The notes beneath the pieces are model-generated. The model was not told the DNA's origin, did not search any database, and saw only the letters and a program-made list of their open reading frames with translations. The position numbers were made by a program, and so were the translations under genes. Shown here piece by piece: positions 1-8,688 of a stretch of DNA of 46,434 bases (its first letter is position 1; the number at the start of each line of letters is the position of its first letter). Source of the stretch: Reyranella sp. (lineage in GTDB: Bacteria; Pseudomonadota; Alphaproteobacteria; Reyranellales; Reyranellaceae); contig JAQSDW010000074.1 in assembly GCA_029946105.1 (NCBI GenBank), positions 1 to 46,434 of the forward strand, in the 5' to 3' direction.

Positions 1-48
1 GGGCCCGGCTTGGGAATCCCTTCCGATTCAATTAGCCTCGGAAAGACT

Positions 49-636
49 CTAGGACGAACGCTGCCCGCCGCCGGCAGGCTGGTCGGGCAGCGCATAGAGC
101 TCGCCGACCAGCTTGGTCAGGTTGGCACGGATGGCTTTTTCATTGGCGAGCTTCAGACGCTCGACGGCGATCATGGTGTCACTCATTGTCGCTGTCGCAG
201 GCGTCACGAGCGTACTTTCATAGACGACCATGCCCGTCGCGATCTCCGTCAGTTTATACGCGACCGTCGCGGTGACCGTCATGTCGAAGCCCATCAGCGG
301 CTGCTGCAGGTTCTGAAGCACGGCTTCGAGGCGATAACGTCCGTTCGCAGCACTGGGGTTGAGCAGGATGTTGGCGCTCGCCAGCTTGGTCGCGATCAAT
401 GAGCGCGTGAGCGCCTCCTGGAATTCGGCGTTGCCAACCTGCGAGGTCCAGAGTGGACTGGTCTCCTTGCCGCCGCTGACCGGCGCCACGACGAGGGTCT
501 CGCGATAGCTGGGGGCCGGCCCGCGCGCGGTGTCGACCGCCTGGGCATCGACCACCATGGCGGCATAGCTCGCCGGTTGGGCACAGGCGCCGAGCGTGGC
601 GAGAAGGAGTGCCGCCAAAACCGTGAATCGCAACAT
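49..636 (-). CDS. Putative lipoprotein of unknown function
   Basis: 195 residues. The N-terminus is a lipoprotein signal: a hydrophobic run followed by the lipobox LGAC, with the lipid-bearing Cys at residue 18. The rest is soluble and probably periplasmic, anchored to a membrane. The start is supported by GGAGG about 9 bases upstream of the ATG. No family was recognised. The middle (VAYKLTEIATGMVVYEST) has the beta-strand alternation of small periplasmic lipoproteins that carry a conserved assembly domain. It lies 24 bases downstream of the epoxide-hydrolase-like gene on the same strand and may be co-transcribed with it. Function unknown; that it is a real gene is fairly sure. Confidence 0.75.
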   Translation of the reverse strand: MLRFTVLAALLLATLGACAQPASYAAMVVDAQAVDTARGPAPSYRETLVVAPVSGGKETSPLWTSQVGNAEFQEALTRSLIATKLASANILLNPSAANGRYRLEAVLQNLQQPLMGFDMTVTATVAYKLTEIATGMVVYESTLVTPATATMSDTMIAVERLKLANEKAIRANLTKLVGELYALPDQPAGGGQRSS

Positions 637-660
637 ACCTGCCTCCCTGGATGAAGAAGA

Positions 661-1635
661 TTACAGCCCCTTGAGAAACTCGATCAGCAGCCTGTTGACC
701 TCTGACGGCTGCTCCTGCTGCACCCAATGGCCGGTGCCTTCGAGGATATGGCTGCCGCGCAGACCGGGCAGGGTCTTCGGATAGGCTTCCATCTGGCCCT
801 TGGCGGCGGGAAACCGCAGCACGCCGTCGCGGCTGCCAGCGATGAACAGCGAGGGTTGGCGGATCGGCTGGCCGCGCCACGGGCCGGCGAGCTCCCAATT
901 GCGCTTCAGGTTGCGATACCAGTTGAGCCCGCCGCGGAAGCCGGTGCGCGAGAATTCCTGGGTGTAATAGTCGAGGTCGGTCTCGGCGAGCCACGCCGGC
1001 AGCTTCTCCGGGTTGACCGTGTTGCCGAGCAGTGTGCCGTCGCTCAAGCGCGCGAAGCCCTTGCCCTTTTCCTCTAGCTCGCCGCCCGCGGTGTAGTAGA
1101 GCCGGCGCAGGGCGCCGCGAATATCCTGCTGCAGCTCGGCCTCGGGCACGCCGGGCTTCTGGAAGTACTGAAGATAGAAATCGTTGATGCCGAGCTTCTC
1201 GAGCGCGCTCAGCACGTCGATGTAGCCCGGCGGCGCATAGGGCACGCTCATGGCGCAGACGGCGGAAAAGAGATCGGGCCGCCAGAGAGCGGCGTGCCAG
1301 GCGACGGGCGCACCCCAGTCGTGACCCACGATCACGGCGCTAGTCTCCCCGAGCGCCTTCACCAGCTCGGCCATGTCGCCCACGAGATTGAACAGTGTGT
1401 AGTTCTCAATGGGCTCCGGTGCTTCTGTGCCGCCGTAGCCGCGCATGTCGGGCGCCACGCAGCGGAAGCCCGCCGCGCTCACGGCCTGCAACTGATGCCG
1501 CCACGAGTACCAGCTCTCGGGCCAGCCGTGACAGAACAGGACCAACGGTCCGCTACCGACTTCGGCGTAGCGCATATGTATGTTGTTGGCCTTGGTCGTC
1601 TTGAGCGTGACGCCCGGAACGGGTGAGGCGGTCAT
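661..1635 (-). CDS. Alpha/beta hydrolase, epoxide-hydrolase-like
   Basis: 324 residues, normal for soluble epoxide hydrolases. Visible motifs: oxyanion-hole HGWPES, DMRGYGGTE, nucleophile elbow VGHDWGAPVAW with Asp as nucleophile (as in epoxide hydrolases and haloalkane dehalogenases), and catalytic His in GTGHWVQQEQP near the C-terminus. The family forms an ester between Asp and the substrate and hydrolyses it, opening an epoxide to a diol. The expected cytoplasmic location fits the lack of a signal peptide. The substrate cannot be read from sequence; a haloalkane dehalogenase is the main alternative, though HGWPES favours epoxide hydrolase. A GGGAG motif lies about 10 bases before the ATG. 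Confidence 0.85.
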   Translation of the reverse strand: MTASPVPGVTLKTTKANNIHMRYAEVGSGPLVLFCHGWPESWYSWRHQLQAVSAAGFRCVAPDMRGYGGTEAPEPIENYTLFNLVGDMAELVKALGETSAVIVGHDWGAPVAWHAALWRPDLFSAVCAMSVPYAPPGYIDVLSALEKLGINDFYLQYFQKPGVPEAELQQDIRGALRRLYYTAGGELEEKGKGFARLSDGTLLGNTVNPEKLPAWLAETDLDYYTQEFSRTGFRGGLNWYRNLKRNWELAGPWRGQPIRQPSLFIAGSRDGVLRFPAAKGQMEAYPKTLPGLRGSHILEGTGHWVQQEQPSEVNRLLIEFLKGL

Positions 1636-1678
1636 TGGTGGCGTTCTCCCTGGTCGGGAGGCAGCCTAGCGGGGAACC

Positions 1679-2548
1679 TCACCCGCGCAAGTGAACCGGA
1701 CGCGACAGACGCGAGCGCACCGACGATCGCGAGCCCAGCAGGAGCGAACCCATGAAGAACAGGCTGGCGAACAGCACGATCACCGGCCCCGACGGCAGCC
1801 CGGCATGGAACGACACCAGCAATCCGACCGCGGCGGAAGCAAAGGCCATCGGGGCTGCGATCAAGGTCATCGACCAGACCTCACGTGCCCAGAAGGAAGC
1901 AGCGACGGCGGGCAACAGTACGATGCCCAACGCCATCAACGTGCCCAGCGCCTGGAAGCCGGCCACCATGTTGAGCACGGCAAGCGCGAGGAAGAGATAG
2001 TGGTAGACCGAGCCGCGCACGCCCATGGCGGCGAGGAAACCCGGGTTGAAGCACTCCACGACCAGTGGCCGATAGATCGCGGCCAGTCCGACCAGGGTGA
2101 GCGTCGCCGTCGAGACGACGAGATAGAGCGCGCCATCGTCGACTGCCAGGATGGCGCCAAACAGGATGTTCATTAGGTCGACCGCCGAGCCGCGCAGCGA
2201 CACGATCAGCACGCCCAGCGCCAACGCCGTGAGATAGGCCGCGGCGAAGCTCGCGTCCTCGCGCAGGTTGGAGAAGCGCGCGATGGCGCCGGACACCAGC
2301 GCCGTGGCGATACCGGCGAGGAAGCCGCCGAGACTCATCGCGGGCAGCGACAGGCCGCCCAGGAGAAAACCCAGCGCCGCACCGGGCAGCAGCGCATGGG
2401 CGAGCGCGTCACCCATCAGGCTCATGCGGCGCAGGATCAGGAACACGCCGATCGCAGAGCCGCCGACGGCCAGCGCCAGGCTCGCGACGAGGGCGCGGCG
2501 CATGAAGCCGAATTCGATGAACGGCTGGAACAGATATTCGTAGAGCAT
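1679..2548 (-). CDS. znuB: Zinc/manganese-type ABC transporter permease (ZnuB-like)
   Basis: 289 residues, nearly all hydrophobic, with eight or more predicted membrane spans, as in the ZnuB/MntB/AztB permease family. The family-typical N-terminal region MRRALVASLALAVGGSAIGV and the segment LMGDALAHALLPGAALG (the loop that contacts the ATPase) are visible. It forms the inner-membrane channel of a metal-uptake ABC transporter. It lies 16 bases downstream of the ATPase gene and is surely co-transcribed. No substrate-binding protein gene (znuA/aztC) is nearby, so the binding protein must be encoded elsewhere. Zinc is preferred over manganese because of the Zur-like box upstream of the operon; that is inference. 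Confidence 0.88.
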   Translation of the reverse strand: MLYEYLFQPFIEFGFMRRALVASLALAVGGSAIGVFLILRRMSLMGDALAHALLPGAALGFLLGGLSLPAMSLGGFLAGIATALVSGAIARFSNLREDASFAAAYLTALALGVLIVSLRGSAVDLMNILFGAILAVDDGALYLVVSTATLTLVGLAAIYRPLVVECFNPGFLAAMGVRGSVYHYLFLALAVLNMVAGFQALGTLMALGIVLLPAVAASFWAREVWSMTLIAAPMAFASAAVGLLVSFHAGLPSGPVIVLFASLFFMGSLLLGSRSSVRSRLSRPVHLRG

Positions 2549-2564
2549 GACGTGAGCGGTACGA

Positions 2565-3308
2565 TCAGGCGCTCAGCCGCATCGGCGCTTCGCAGGCGTC
2601 GGCGTGTTCGTCCCACGCCTCGGCCATGGCGCGGGCCCGCAACAGGTTCTCGGCCGACAGGACGCCGGGCGTCGGGCCCGCCGCGACCAGTTCGCGGGCA
2701 AGCAGCAGGGAATTGGGAAAGTCGCGACGCACCTGATCGAGATCGTGCAGGACGGCGACGACCGTGCGCTTCTCGGCCTGCCAGCGGCGGATCACGACCA
2801 TGAGGTCGGCGACGGTCTTGGAATCGATGGCGGCGAACGGCTCGTCCAGCAGGACGAGGTCGGCATCCTGAAGCAGCAGCCTGGCAAACAGCACGCGCTG
2901 GAATTGACCGACCGAGAGCGTGTCGATCGGCCGGCGCTCGAAACCCGCAAGTCCGACCGACTCGATGGCATGCTGGGCATCATGGATATCGGCACGCCCG
3001 GCGGCGGCAAATCCGCCGAACCGCGACCAGCGGCCGAGCAACACAGTGTCGAAGACCGAAATCGGGAAGCTGCGGTCGATCTCGGCCTGCTGCGGCAGGT
3101 AGGCGATACGCTTGGCCGAACATTCGATGCGGCCTTCGATATGCGGAGCGAGACCCAGCAGCGCCTTGAGCAAGGTGCTCTTGCCGGCACCATTGGGGCC
3201 GACAATGGCGGTCATCTCGGCGGCCGGGATCTCGGCCGACACATGATGTACGGCGGGATGACGGTCGTAGCTCACCGTCAGATCGACCAGGCGAAGGGCC
3301 GCACTCAT
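2565..3308 (-). CDS. znuC: Zinc/manganese-type ABC transporter ATPase (ZnuC-like)
   Basis: 247 residues from the ATG at 3308, which has GAGGG about 7 bases upstream. A GTG eight codons earlier is possible but less likely. Walker A is GPNGAGKST, the Q-loop is in YLPQQAEID, Walker B is LVLLDEPFAAID and the switch His is in VLHDLD. The signature is LSVGQ instead of LSGGQ, a variant also met in metal-uptake ATPases. It powers import through the permease encoded 16 bases downstream. The gene pair follows a Zur-like palindrome at 3482-3496, so derepression in zinc shortage is expected. Confidence 0.88.
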   Translation of the reverse strand: MSAALRLVDLTVSYDRHPAVHHVSAEIPAAEMTAIVGPNGAGKSTLLKALLGLAPHIEGRIECSAKRIAYLPQQAEIDRSFPISVFDTVLLGRWSRFGGFAAAGRADIHDAQHAIESVGLAGFERRPIDTLSVGQFQRVLFARLLLQDADLVLLDEPFAAIDSKTVADLMVVIRRWQAEKRTVVAVLHDLDQVRRDFPNSLLLARELVAAGPTPGVLSAENLLRARAMAEAWDEHADACEAPMRLSA

Positions 3309-3332
3309 GACGCCGCCCTCATGACACTTCAC

Positions 3333-3413
3333 TCATGACAGGGCCCACCAGGCGCAAAGCCACAGGACGGCCGACACGCCGAGCGCCATCGCAATACGTG
3401 CGGGCGCACTCAT
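3333..3413 (-). CDS. Possible 26-residue membrane peptide heading the zinc operon
   Basis: A 27-codon frame from ATG at 3413 to TGA at 3333-3335. It encodes a short peptide with a single hydrophobic stretch (MALGVSAVLWLCAWWAL) after a basic N-terminus. It sits between the Zur-like box and znuC and ends 24 bases before the znuC ATG, so it would be the first cistron of that message. No good Shine-Dalgarno site is seen, and a frame this short could occur by chance. It is listed because the single-span pattern and position are suggestive. Low confidence. Confidence 0.25.
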   Translation of the reverse strand: MSAPARIAMALGVSAVLWLCAWWALS

Positions 3414-3481
3414 GGCGAGGAGCGCAGTGCCGGGGGAAACGGGTTGGTGCATGGGCCAAGCAGCGGTTTCGGGTCAGATAT

Positions 3482-3496
3482 TGTTATAATATTACA
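3482..3496. promoter_or_regulatory. Zur-like zinc operator
   Basis: TGTTATAATATTACA, a near-palindrome of 15 bases matching the known Zur core TGTTATAATATAACA at all but one position, in an otherwise GC-rich gap. It lies about 70 bases upstream of the first possible start codon of the zinc transporter operon and about 100 bases before the divergent DUF1223 gene, so it could control either or both. The match to established proteobacterial Zur boxes is strong; binding is inferred. Confidence 0.7.
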
Positions 3497-3598
3497 TACG
3501 CCGAGTCCAGCGACCGCGGGCGCCACCGCGACCCGCGCGTTCGTCTGCTAACCGTTTCTTGATTGGCAGGTTTGCCAGCGGCGGCGCATGTTGGTGCC

Positions 3599-4372
3599 AT
3601 GGTGAAGAGATCAAATCCCGGCCGGCGCTCTGTGCTGGTCGGCGCTGCGGTCGCGGCAGGCGCGGCGATCATTCCGGGGCGACCTGACGGCGCTCGCGCA
3701 GGTGCGCCGGGCGAAGGACCCTGGGCGATTGAGCTGTTCACCTCCCAGGGCTGCAATTCCTGCCCGCCTGCCGACGCTTTCATCGGCAAATTGGCCAAGC
3801 GCCCCGACATCGTGGCCCTCTCGTTCCACGTCGACTACTGGGACTATATCGGCTGGAAGGACCCCTTCGCCTCGCGCGAGACCACGGAGCGTCAGCGCGC
3901 CTATGCGCGAACCCTGAAGCAACGCTATGTCTACACGCCCGAGATGGTCGTCGATGGCATCGGCCACGATACCGGCCGCGAGCCCGGCCCGATCCAGGCC
4001 TTGCTGGCAAAGGCCCAAGCGCTGTCACCCCGGCGTGCCACGCCGGAACTTGCACGCACCGGCAGCGGCCCCCTCGGCATCAAGCTCGCCGCCTTTGCTC
4101 TCCAGGGCGGACCGGCAGACGTCACTCTCGCCATCTACGACCGGCGCAACAGCACGCCGGTGGCAAGCGGGGAAAACCAGGGCCGCACGCTGGAGAACTT
4201 CAATATCGTGCGCCATCTCGAGGTAATCAGCCGTTGGGACGGTTCAGCCGCCAGCTGGACGATTGCCGCCGACCGCATCCAGCCGACCCAGGGCGTGGCC
4301 GTGCTGGTCCAGCGCGCCGACCACGGTGCGATGATCGGTTGCAACAAGCTGGAGCCCGCCTACTCCGGCTGA
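3599..4372 (+). CDS. DUF1223 thioredoxin-fold secreted protein
   Basis: 257 residues from the ATG at 3599; an in-frame TTG at 3563 is less plausible. The N-terminus is a Tat-like signal (NPGRRSVLVGAAVAAGAA). The mature part opens with the DUF1223 hallmark ELFTSQGCNSCPPAD, a CxxC thioredoxin-like motif, followed by HVDYWDYIGWKDPFASRETT and TPEMVVDG, both typical of the family. Members are thought to be periplasmic thiol proteins of unknown role. It is divergent from the zinc operon with a Zur-like box between them. Its stop lies 44 bases before the helicase start. Family assignment is firm, function open. Confidence 0.85.
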   Translation: MVKRSNPGRRSVLVGAAVAAGAAIIPGRPDGARAGAPGEGPWAIELFTSQGCNSCPPADAFIGKLAKRPDIVALSFHVDYWDYIGWKDPFASRETTERQRAYARTLKQRYVYTPEMVVDGIGHDTGREPGPIQALLAKAQALSPRRATPELARTGSGPLGIKLAAFALQGGPADVTLAIYDRRNSTPVASGENQGRTLENFNIVRHLEVISRWDGSAASWTIAADRIQPTQGVAVLVQRADHGAMIGCNKLEPAYSG

Positions 4373-4416
4373 GAGCCAGCCTTGCTTCCGCCACGGGTGC
4401 GGGCGAAGGTGCTCTC

Positions 4417-7400
4417 ATGCCGCCCGCCAGCGCCTCCGGCCGTTTGACCGCGGTTCTCGGTCCCACCAACACCGGCAAGACCTATCTCGCGATCGAGCGC
4501 ATGCTTGGACACGAGTCGGGCATGATCGGCTTTCCGCTGCGCCTGCTGGCGCGCGAGAACTACGACCGCATCGTGGCGATCAAGGGCGTCAAGAACGTCG
4601 CGCTGATTACCGGCGAGGAGAAGATCGCCCCGCCAGGCGCCCGCTATTTCGTCTGCACTGTCGAATCCATGCCGGTCGAGCGGCCGGTGTCGTTCCTCGC
4701 AGTCGACGAGGTGCAGATGGCGGCCGACCCCGACCGCGGCCATTTCTTCACCGACCGGCTGCTGCATGCACGCGGCATGAACGAGACCATGCTGCTGGGC
4801 GCCGACACGATCCGGCCGATCTTGAATCGCCTGCTGCCCGACATCGACATGGTGGCGCGCCCGCGCTTCTCGAAGCTCACCTACGTTGGGGCGAAGAAAG
4901 CCACACGCCTGCCGAGCCGCTCGGCCGTGGTCGGCTTCTCGGCCGGCGAGGTCTACGAGATCGCCGAACTGATCCGCCGCCAGCGCGGCGGCACGGCAAT
5001 CGTCATGGGCGCCATGAGTCCGCGCACGCGCAACGCCCAGGTCGAGATGTTCCAGTCGGGCGAGGTCGACTACCTGGTGGCGACCGACGCGATCGGCATG
5101 GGCCTCAACATGGACGTGAACCATGTCTGGTTCGCGAGCCTGCGCAAATTCGACGGTCGCAGCGCGCGCCCGCTGCGCGCCGTCGAGCTGGCGCAGATCG
5201 CGGGGCGTGCCGGCCGCTATATGAACGACGGCACTTTCGGCACCACGGCCGACGTGAATGGCCTCGAGCCGGAGATCGTCGACGCGATCGAGAACCATCG
5301 CTTCGACTCGTTGCGGGAGGTGCAATGGCGCAACAGCGACCTCGATTTCCGCACCGTGCCGGCGCTGATCGCATCGCTCAACGTGCCGCCCGATCATGCC
5401 GTACTCCAGCGGGTCCGCGAACAGGACGACCAGCTCGCTCTGCAGACCTTGGCAGCGCGGTCGGATTTCCTGTCACGCGTGCGCACCCCGCAGCGCGTGC
5501 GCCTTCTTTGGGAGGTCTGCCAGGTTCCGGACTTCCGCAAGACCATGACCGAGGAGCACACGCGCCTGCTTGGCCAGCTCTTCGAGCACCTGACGCAGGG
5601 CGGCGAACGTCTGCCCGAGGACTGGATCGAGACCCATGTGAAGCGCCTGGAGCATTTCGATGGCGACATCGATACCTTGATGGCGCGCATCGCCCATGTC
5701 AGGACTTGGACCTATATTTCCCACCGACCGGACTGGATCCAACGAGCAACTCACTGGCAGGAGCGCGCGCGCGCCATCGAGGACAGGCTTTCCGACGCTC
5801 TACACCAGCGATTGACGCAAAGGTTTGTCGATAGACGCGCGGCCCTGCTTGTACGAAGATTGCGTGATGAGGGTGAAATGACGACATCGGTCGCCGCAGC
5901 GGGCGAGGTCACTGTCGAGGGCGAGCATCTCGGACGGATCGAGGGCTTTCGCTTCGTTCCCGATGCGGCGGAGAGCCACGCCGACCAGAAGGCGGTGATG
6001 AGTGCTGCCCTGCGGGCATTGCGCCAGGATCTGCCGGCGCGTCTGCAGGCGTTTGCCGGCTCGGCCGATGGCGAGATCGTGTTCGATTCGCAGCTGCGCG
6101 TGTGCTGGGGCGGTGGCCCCGTGGCCCGCCTGTTGTCCAGTGGCGACATCCTGGCGCCTAAGGTCGAGGCACTGGCCACCGATCTGCTCGATGGGCCAGC
6201 CCGCGAGGAGGTGCGCAAGCGTGCCGCCACCTGGGTCGAAACCCGCATTCGCCTCGGTCTGTCGGAGCTGATGGACGCTCGGGCGACGACGGAGCTTCCG
6301 GCGGGCGCCCGAGGGGTCGTCTTCCAGCTCTGCGAAGGCCTCGGCGTACTGTCGCGCAAGCCGATCGAAGACCAGCTCACCCAGCTCGGCGAAGAAGACC
6401 GCAAGGCCTTGGCGCGGCTCGGCGTCAGGGTCGGCGTCTATTCGATCTATTTCCCCAGCATGCTCAAGCCGGTGCCGATCCGTCTGCGCGCTGGCCTCTG
6501 GATGGTGGCCCGCAACCGCGAGACCATTCCGCCGCTGCCGGCCGAGGGCCGCACGTCGATGGATCTGCCGCGCGACGCCGAACGCGAATTCTACGCGACC
6601 ATCGGTTACCTGCCGCTGGGCAACCACGCGATCCGCGCCGACATGGTCGAACGTCTGGCGGCGATGGCGCGTCAGGCCGTGCGCGAGAGCCGCGAGACCG
6701 CTCGCCGCACACAACAGGACAAAAAGCCTGCGACAGGTGCCCCGCCTGCCGCTGCCGATGCCTCGCCAGCGGCCCCGTCCGCACCCTCGTCATCGACTGA
6801 CGAGATCAGCGAATGGGCCATCGTGGCTGCGGCGTTCGGCGAAAGCGAACCTGCGTCGTCGCCTGAAAGCCCGGCCGAGCCGGAGCCCGAGGCGCCCATC
6901 GCCCAGGATCCTGTCGCCGATGCTCCCGTCACTGAGGCCCCTGCGGTGGAAGCCGCCGTCGTGGAAGCAGCAGCCGTCGAGGCTGCTCCCCTCGAAACGA
7001 CTGCCACCGAAACGACCGGCGTCGAGACACCGGCAGGCGACGAGACACCGGCAGGCAACGAGACTGCGATCGCCGCGCCCACCGCAGCGGCGGCGGCCGT
7101 CGAAGAACCCAAGGAAGAGCCCAAAGCGGAGGGTCCGCGCCCCCTGCAGCCTGGCCATTTCCGTGCCACGCCGCAGATGATGTCGCTGGTCGGTTGCTCC
7201 GAACCCGAGATGGCCAACGTGATGTTGGCGCTCGGCTACCGGGTGCATCCGCCTTCGGAGGTCACCGGCCCGCTGCACAGCTTCTCGATGAAGCCGCGCT
7301 TCGTGCGCGAGCGCGAGGAGCAACGCGAGCGCCAGCGCCTCCAGCAGCGTCAGCAGCGCGAGCAACAGCGTCGCGAGCGGCCGGAGCGGCCGCCCAACGA

Positions 7401-7731
7401 ACGTCAGTTCTTTGCCGATGCGCCACGTCCCGATCGCGGGCCGCGCAATGCCGGGCCCCGAAGCGACGCGCCCCGCAGCGATGCACCTCGGACCGATGGA
7501 CCCCGGAATGACGGGCCCCGGAATGATGGGCCGCGCAAGGATGGCCCGCGCAATGGCCCCCGCAAGGACGGGCCGCGCCAGGATCGAGGCTTCGGCAGCC
7601 GCCCGCCGCGTCGCGACGCGGGCGGCCCGGCGCTGCGCCTCTACGCCACCACCGAAACCAAGAGCGATGCGCCGGCGGCCGACTCGCCGTTCGCCAAGCT
7701 GCTTGAACTGAAGCTCGGCGGAAAGAAGTAG
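4417..7731 (+). CDS. SUV3-like DEAD/DEAH-type RNA helicase with repetitive C-terminal tail
   Basis: 1104 residues from the ATG at 4417, which removes an N-terminal extension overlapping the DUF1223 gene. Walker A GPTNTGKT is at residues 15-22, Walker B DEVQ at 97-100, and motif VI-like QIAGRAGRY near 259-267, as in the mitochondrial SUV3/bacterial SUV3-like helicases. After the helicase core come a helical C-terminal region, a low-complexity Ala/Pro/Glu/Thr linker (about 770-905), a short conserved patch (PLQPGHFRATPQMMSLVG), an Arg/Gln-rich coiled segment and Arg-Asx-Gly-Pro pentapeptide repeats (about 1010-1057). Probably an RNA helicase in RNA turnover. It is followed by an S4 RNA-binding protein, ferredoxin and CarD, an order common in alphaproteobacteria. 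Confidence 0.88.
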   Translation: MPPASASGRLTAVLGPTNTGKTYLAIERMLGHESGMIGFPLRLLARENYDRIVAIKGVKNVALITGEEKIAPPGARYFVCTVESMPVERPVSFLAVDEVQMAADPDRGHFFTDRLLHARGMNETMLLGADTIRPILNRLLPDIDMVARPRFSKLTYVGAKKATRLPSRSAVVGFSAGEVYEIAELIRRQRGGTAIVMGAMSPRTRNAQVEMFQSGEVDYLVATDAIGMGLNMDVNHVWFASLRKFDGRSARPLRAVELAQIAGRAGRYMNDGTFGTTADVNGLEPEIVDAIENHRFDSLREVQWRNSDLDFRTVPALIASLNVPPDHAVLQRVREQDDQLALQTLAARSDFLSRVRTPQRVRLLWEVCQVPDFRKTMTEEHTRLLGQLFEHLTQGGERLPEDWIETHVKRLEHFDGDIDTLMARIAHVRTWTYISHRPDWIQRATHWQERARAIEDRLSDALHQRLTQRFVDRRAALLVRRLRDEGEMTTSVAAAGEVTVEGEHLGRIEGFRFVPDAAESHADQKAVMSAALRALRQDLPARLQAFAGSADGEIVFDSQLRVCWGGGPVARLLSSGDILAPKVEALATDLLDGPAREEVRKRAATWVETRIRLGLSELMDARATTELPAGARGVVFQLCEGLGVLSRKPIEDQLTQLGEEDRKALARLGVRVGVYSIYFPSMLKPVPIRLRAGLWMVARNRETIPPLPAEGRTSMDLPRDAEREFYATIGYLPLGNHAIRADMVERLAAMARQAVRESRETARRTQQDKKPATGAPPAAADASPAAPSAPSSSTDEISEWAIVAAAFGESEPASSPESPAEPEPEAPIAQDPVADAPVTEAPAVEAAVVEAAAVEAAPLETTATETTGVETPAGDETPAGNETAIAAPTAAAAAVEEPKEEPKAEGPRPLQPGHFRATPQMMSLVGCSEPEMANVMLALGYRVHPPSEVTGPLHSFSMKPRFVREREEQRERQRLQQRQQREQQRRERPERPPNERQFFADAPRPDRGPRNAGPRSDAPRSDAPRTDGPRNDGPRNDGPRKDGPRNGPRKDGPRQDRGFGSRPPRRDAGGPALRLYATTETKSDAPAADSPFAKLLELKLGGKK
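7444..7587 (+). repeat. 15-base tandem repeats encoding R-x-D-G/A-P units
   Basis: About ten head-to-tail units of 15 bases in the 3' part of the helicase gene encode RNAGP, RSDAP, RSDAP, RTDGP, RNDGP, RNDGP, RKDGP, RNGP (one codon short), RKDGP and RQDRG. All keep the reading frame. The encoded tract is basic, disordered and RGG/RDGP-like, as in RNA-binding tails. Unit number is likely to vary between strains by slippage. Confidence 0.85.
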
Positions 7732-7754
7732 CCGCCTCTTGCGACCCTAGCGCG

Positions 7755-8009
7755 ATGCGGCTCGACAAGTGGCTCTGGCATGCACGCTTTTTCAAGTCCC
7801 GCACGTTGGCTACGCGCTACATCGAAAAATCGCGATGCCGCCTCGACGGCCGCATCGTCGACAAGGCCCATACCGCGGTGGCGCCCAACATGGTGCTGAC
7901 ATTCGCGCTCGGACCGCGCGTGCGGGTTGTGCGCATCGTGGCGCTCGGCGAGCGGCGCGGACCCACCAGCGAGGCATGCACGTTGTATGATGAAATCGAC
8001 TCCGCGTGA
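7755..8009 (+). CDS. S4-domain RNA-binding protein (HSP15-like)
   Basis: 84 residues. The N-terminal half is an S4 fold (MRLDKWLWHARFFKSRTLA, then IVDKAHTAVAPNMVLTF) like Hsp15 and the S4 domains of ribosomal and pseudouridylate-synthase proteins. It lacks the basic C-terminal extension of E. coli Hsp15. It probably binds structured RNA, perhaps rescued 50S subunits, in the cytoplasm. It starts 23 bases after the helicase stop, which supports an RNA-related partnership, and is followed 66 bases later by the ferredoxin gene. Confidence 0.85.
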   Translation: MRLDKWLWHARFFKSRTLATRYIEKSRCRLDGRIVDKAHTAVAPNMVLTFALGPRVRVVRIVALGERRGPTSEACTLYDEIDSA

Positions 8010-8075
8010 TTCGGCAGCCTTGCGCAGGGCGGCCTCACGCGTTAATCACCCGGCCGCTCGTCTCTGGAGCCGCTG

Positions 8076-8411
8076 ATGACCTACGTCGTGATCGAGGCTT
8101 GCATCAAATGCAAGTACATGGACTGCGTTGAAGTCTGCCCCGTGGATTGCTTCTACGAGGGCGAGAACATGCTCGTCATCAATCCGGACGAATGCATCGA
8201 TTGCGGCGTTTGCGAACCGGAATGCCCGGTCGAGGCCATCCAACCCGACACGGAAAAGGGCCTGGAGAAGTGGCTGGAGCTCAATCGCAGCCTGTCCGCC
8301 GAGTGGCCGAACATCACCCGCAAGGGTGAAGCGCCGACCGATGCCGACAATTTCAAAGACGAAAAAGACAAGTTCGAGAAGTATTTTAGCAAGAATCCGC
8401 CAAAACGTTAG
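8076..8411 (+). CDS. fdxA: Seven-iron ferredoxin, FdxA type
   Basis: 111 residues. The cysteine pattern matches Azotobacter ferredoxin I shifted by one. Cys9, 17 and 50 would bind a 3Fe-4S cluster, and Cys21, 40, 43 and 46 a 4Fe-4S cluster; an extra Cys12 and Cys25 also match the family. The motif [18 protein letters not shown] is diagnostic. It is a cytoplasmic one-electron carrier with no clear partner in the window. It lies between the S4 protein and carD, its usual place in alphaproteobacteria. Confidence 0.95.
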   Translation: MTYVVIEACIKCKYMDCVEVCPVDCFYEGENMLVINPDECIDCGVCEPECPVEAIQPDTEKGLEKWLELNRSLSAEWPNITRKGEAPTDADNFKDEKDKFEKYFSKNPPKR

Positions 8412-8536
8412 TCCCGGTGCCTTATTGGCGCAATTTTGGTAAGGCTATGCGAGTTGCGCATGGGTAGACCGTTGCCGAAATGCAACATCACCCGCGACTC
8501 CGAGGCAAATCTCTGATATAAGGATTGGGCAGGATG

Positions 8537-8584
8537 CGGTCCGGGGTTCGGTCCGCCGCAGGCTCGGTATCCTAGTCGGTATCC
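8537..8584. repeat. 12-base-phased short repeats in the carD leader
   Basis: In the 277-base gap between fdxA and carD, CGGTCCG occurs at 8537 and 8549 and TCGGTATCC at 8564 and 8576, each pair exactly 12 bases apart. A -10-like TATAAG lies just upstream at 8517-8522 without a convincing -35. The spacing could mark a protein-binding array or slippage. No coding frame was found in the gap. Confidence 0.5.
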
Positions 8585-8688
8585 GAAAGAAACTTATCGG
8601 TGCTGACTACCGGGCCGGACACGCAGGGGAGCGTGCGCGGTGGGTCGCAGTATCACTGATTGCGGGGTTTGACGTGAAGGGACTTGAT

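Noticed and set aside
4234..4416. N-terminal extension of the SUV3-like helicase
   Set aside because: Overlaps the end of the DUF1223 gene in another frame and is not helicase-like; the ATG at 4417 fits the family start.
8674..8688. GTG start of carD five codons upstream
   Set aside because: The ATG at 8689 has a better placed AAGGGA site.
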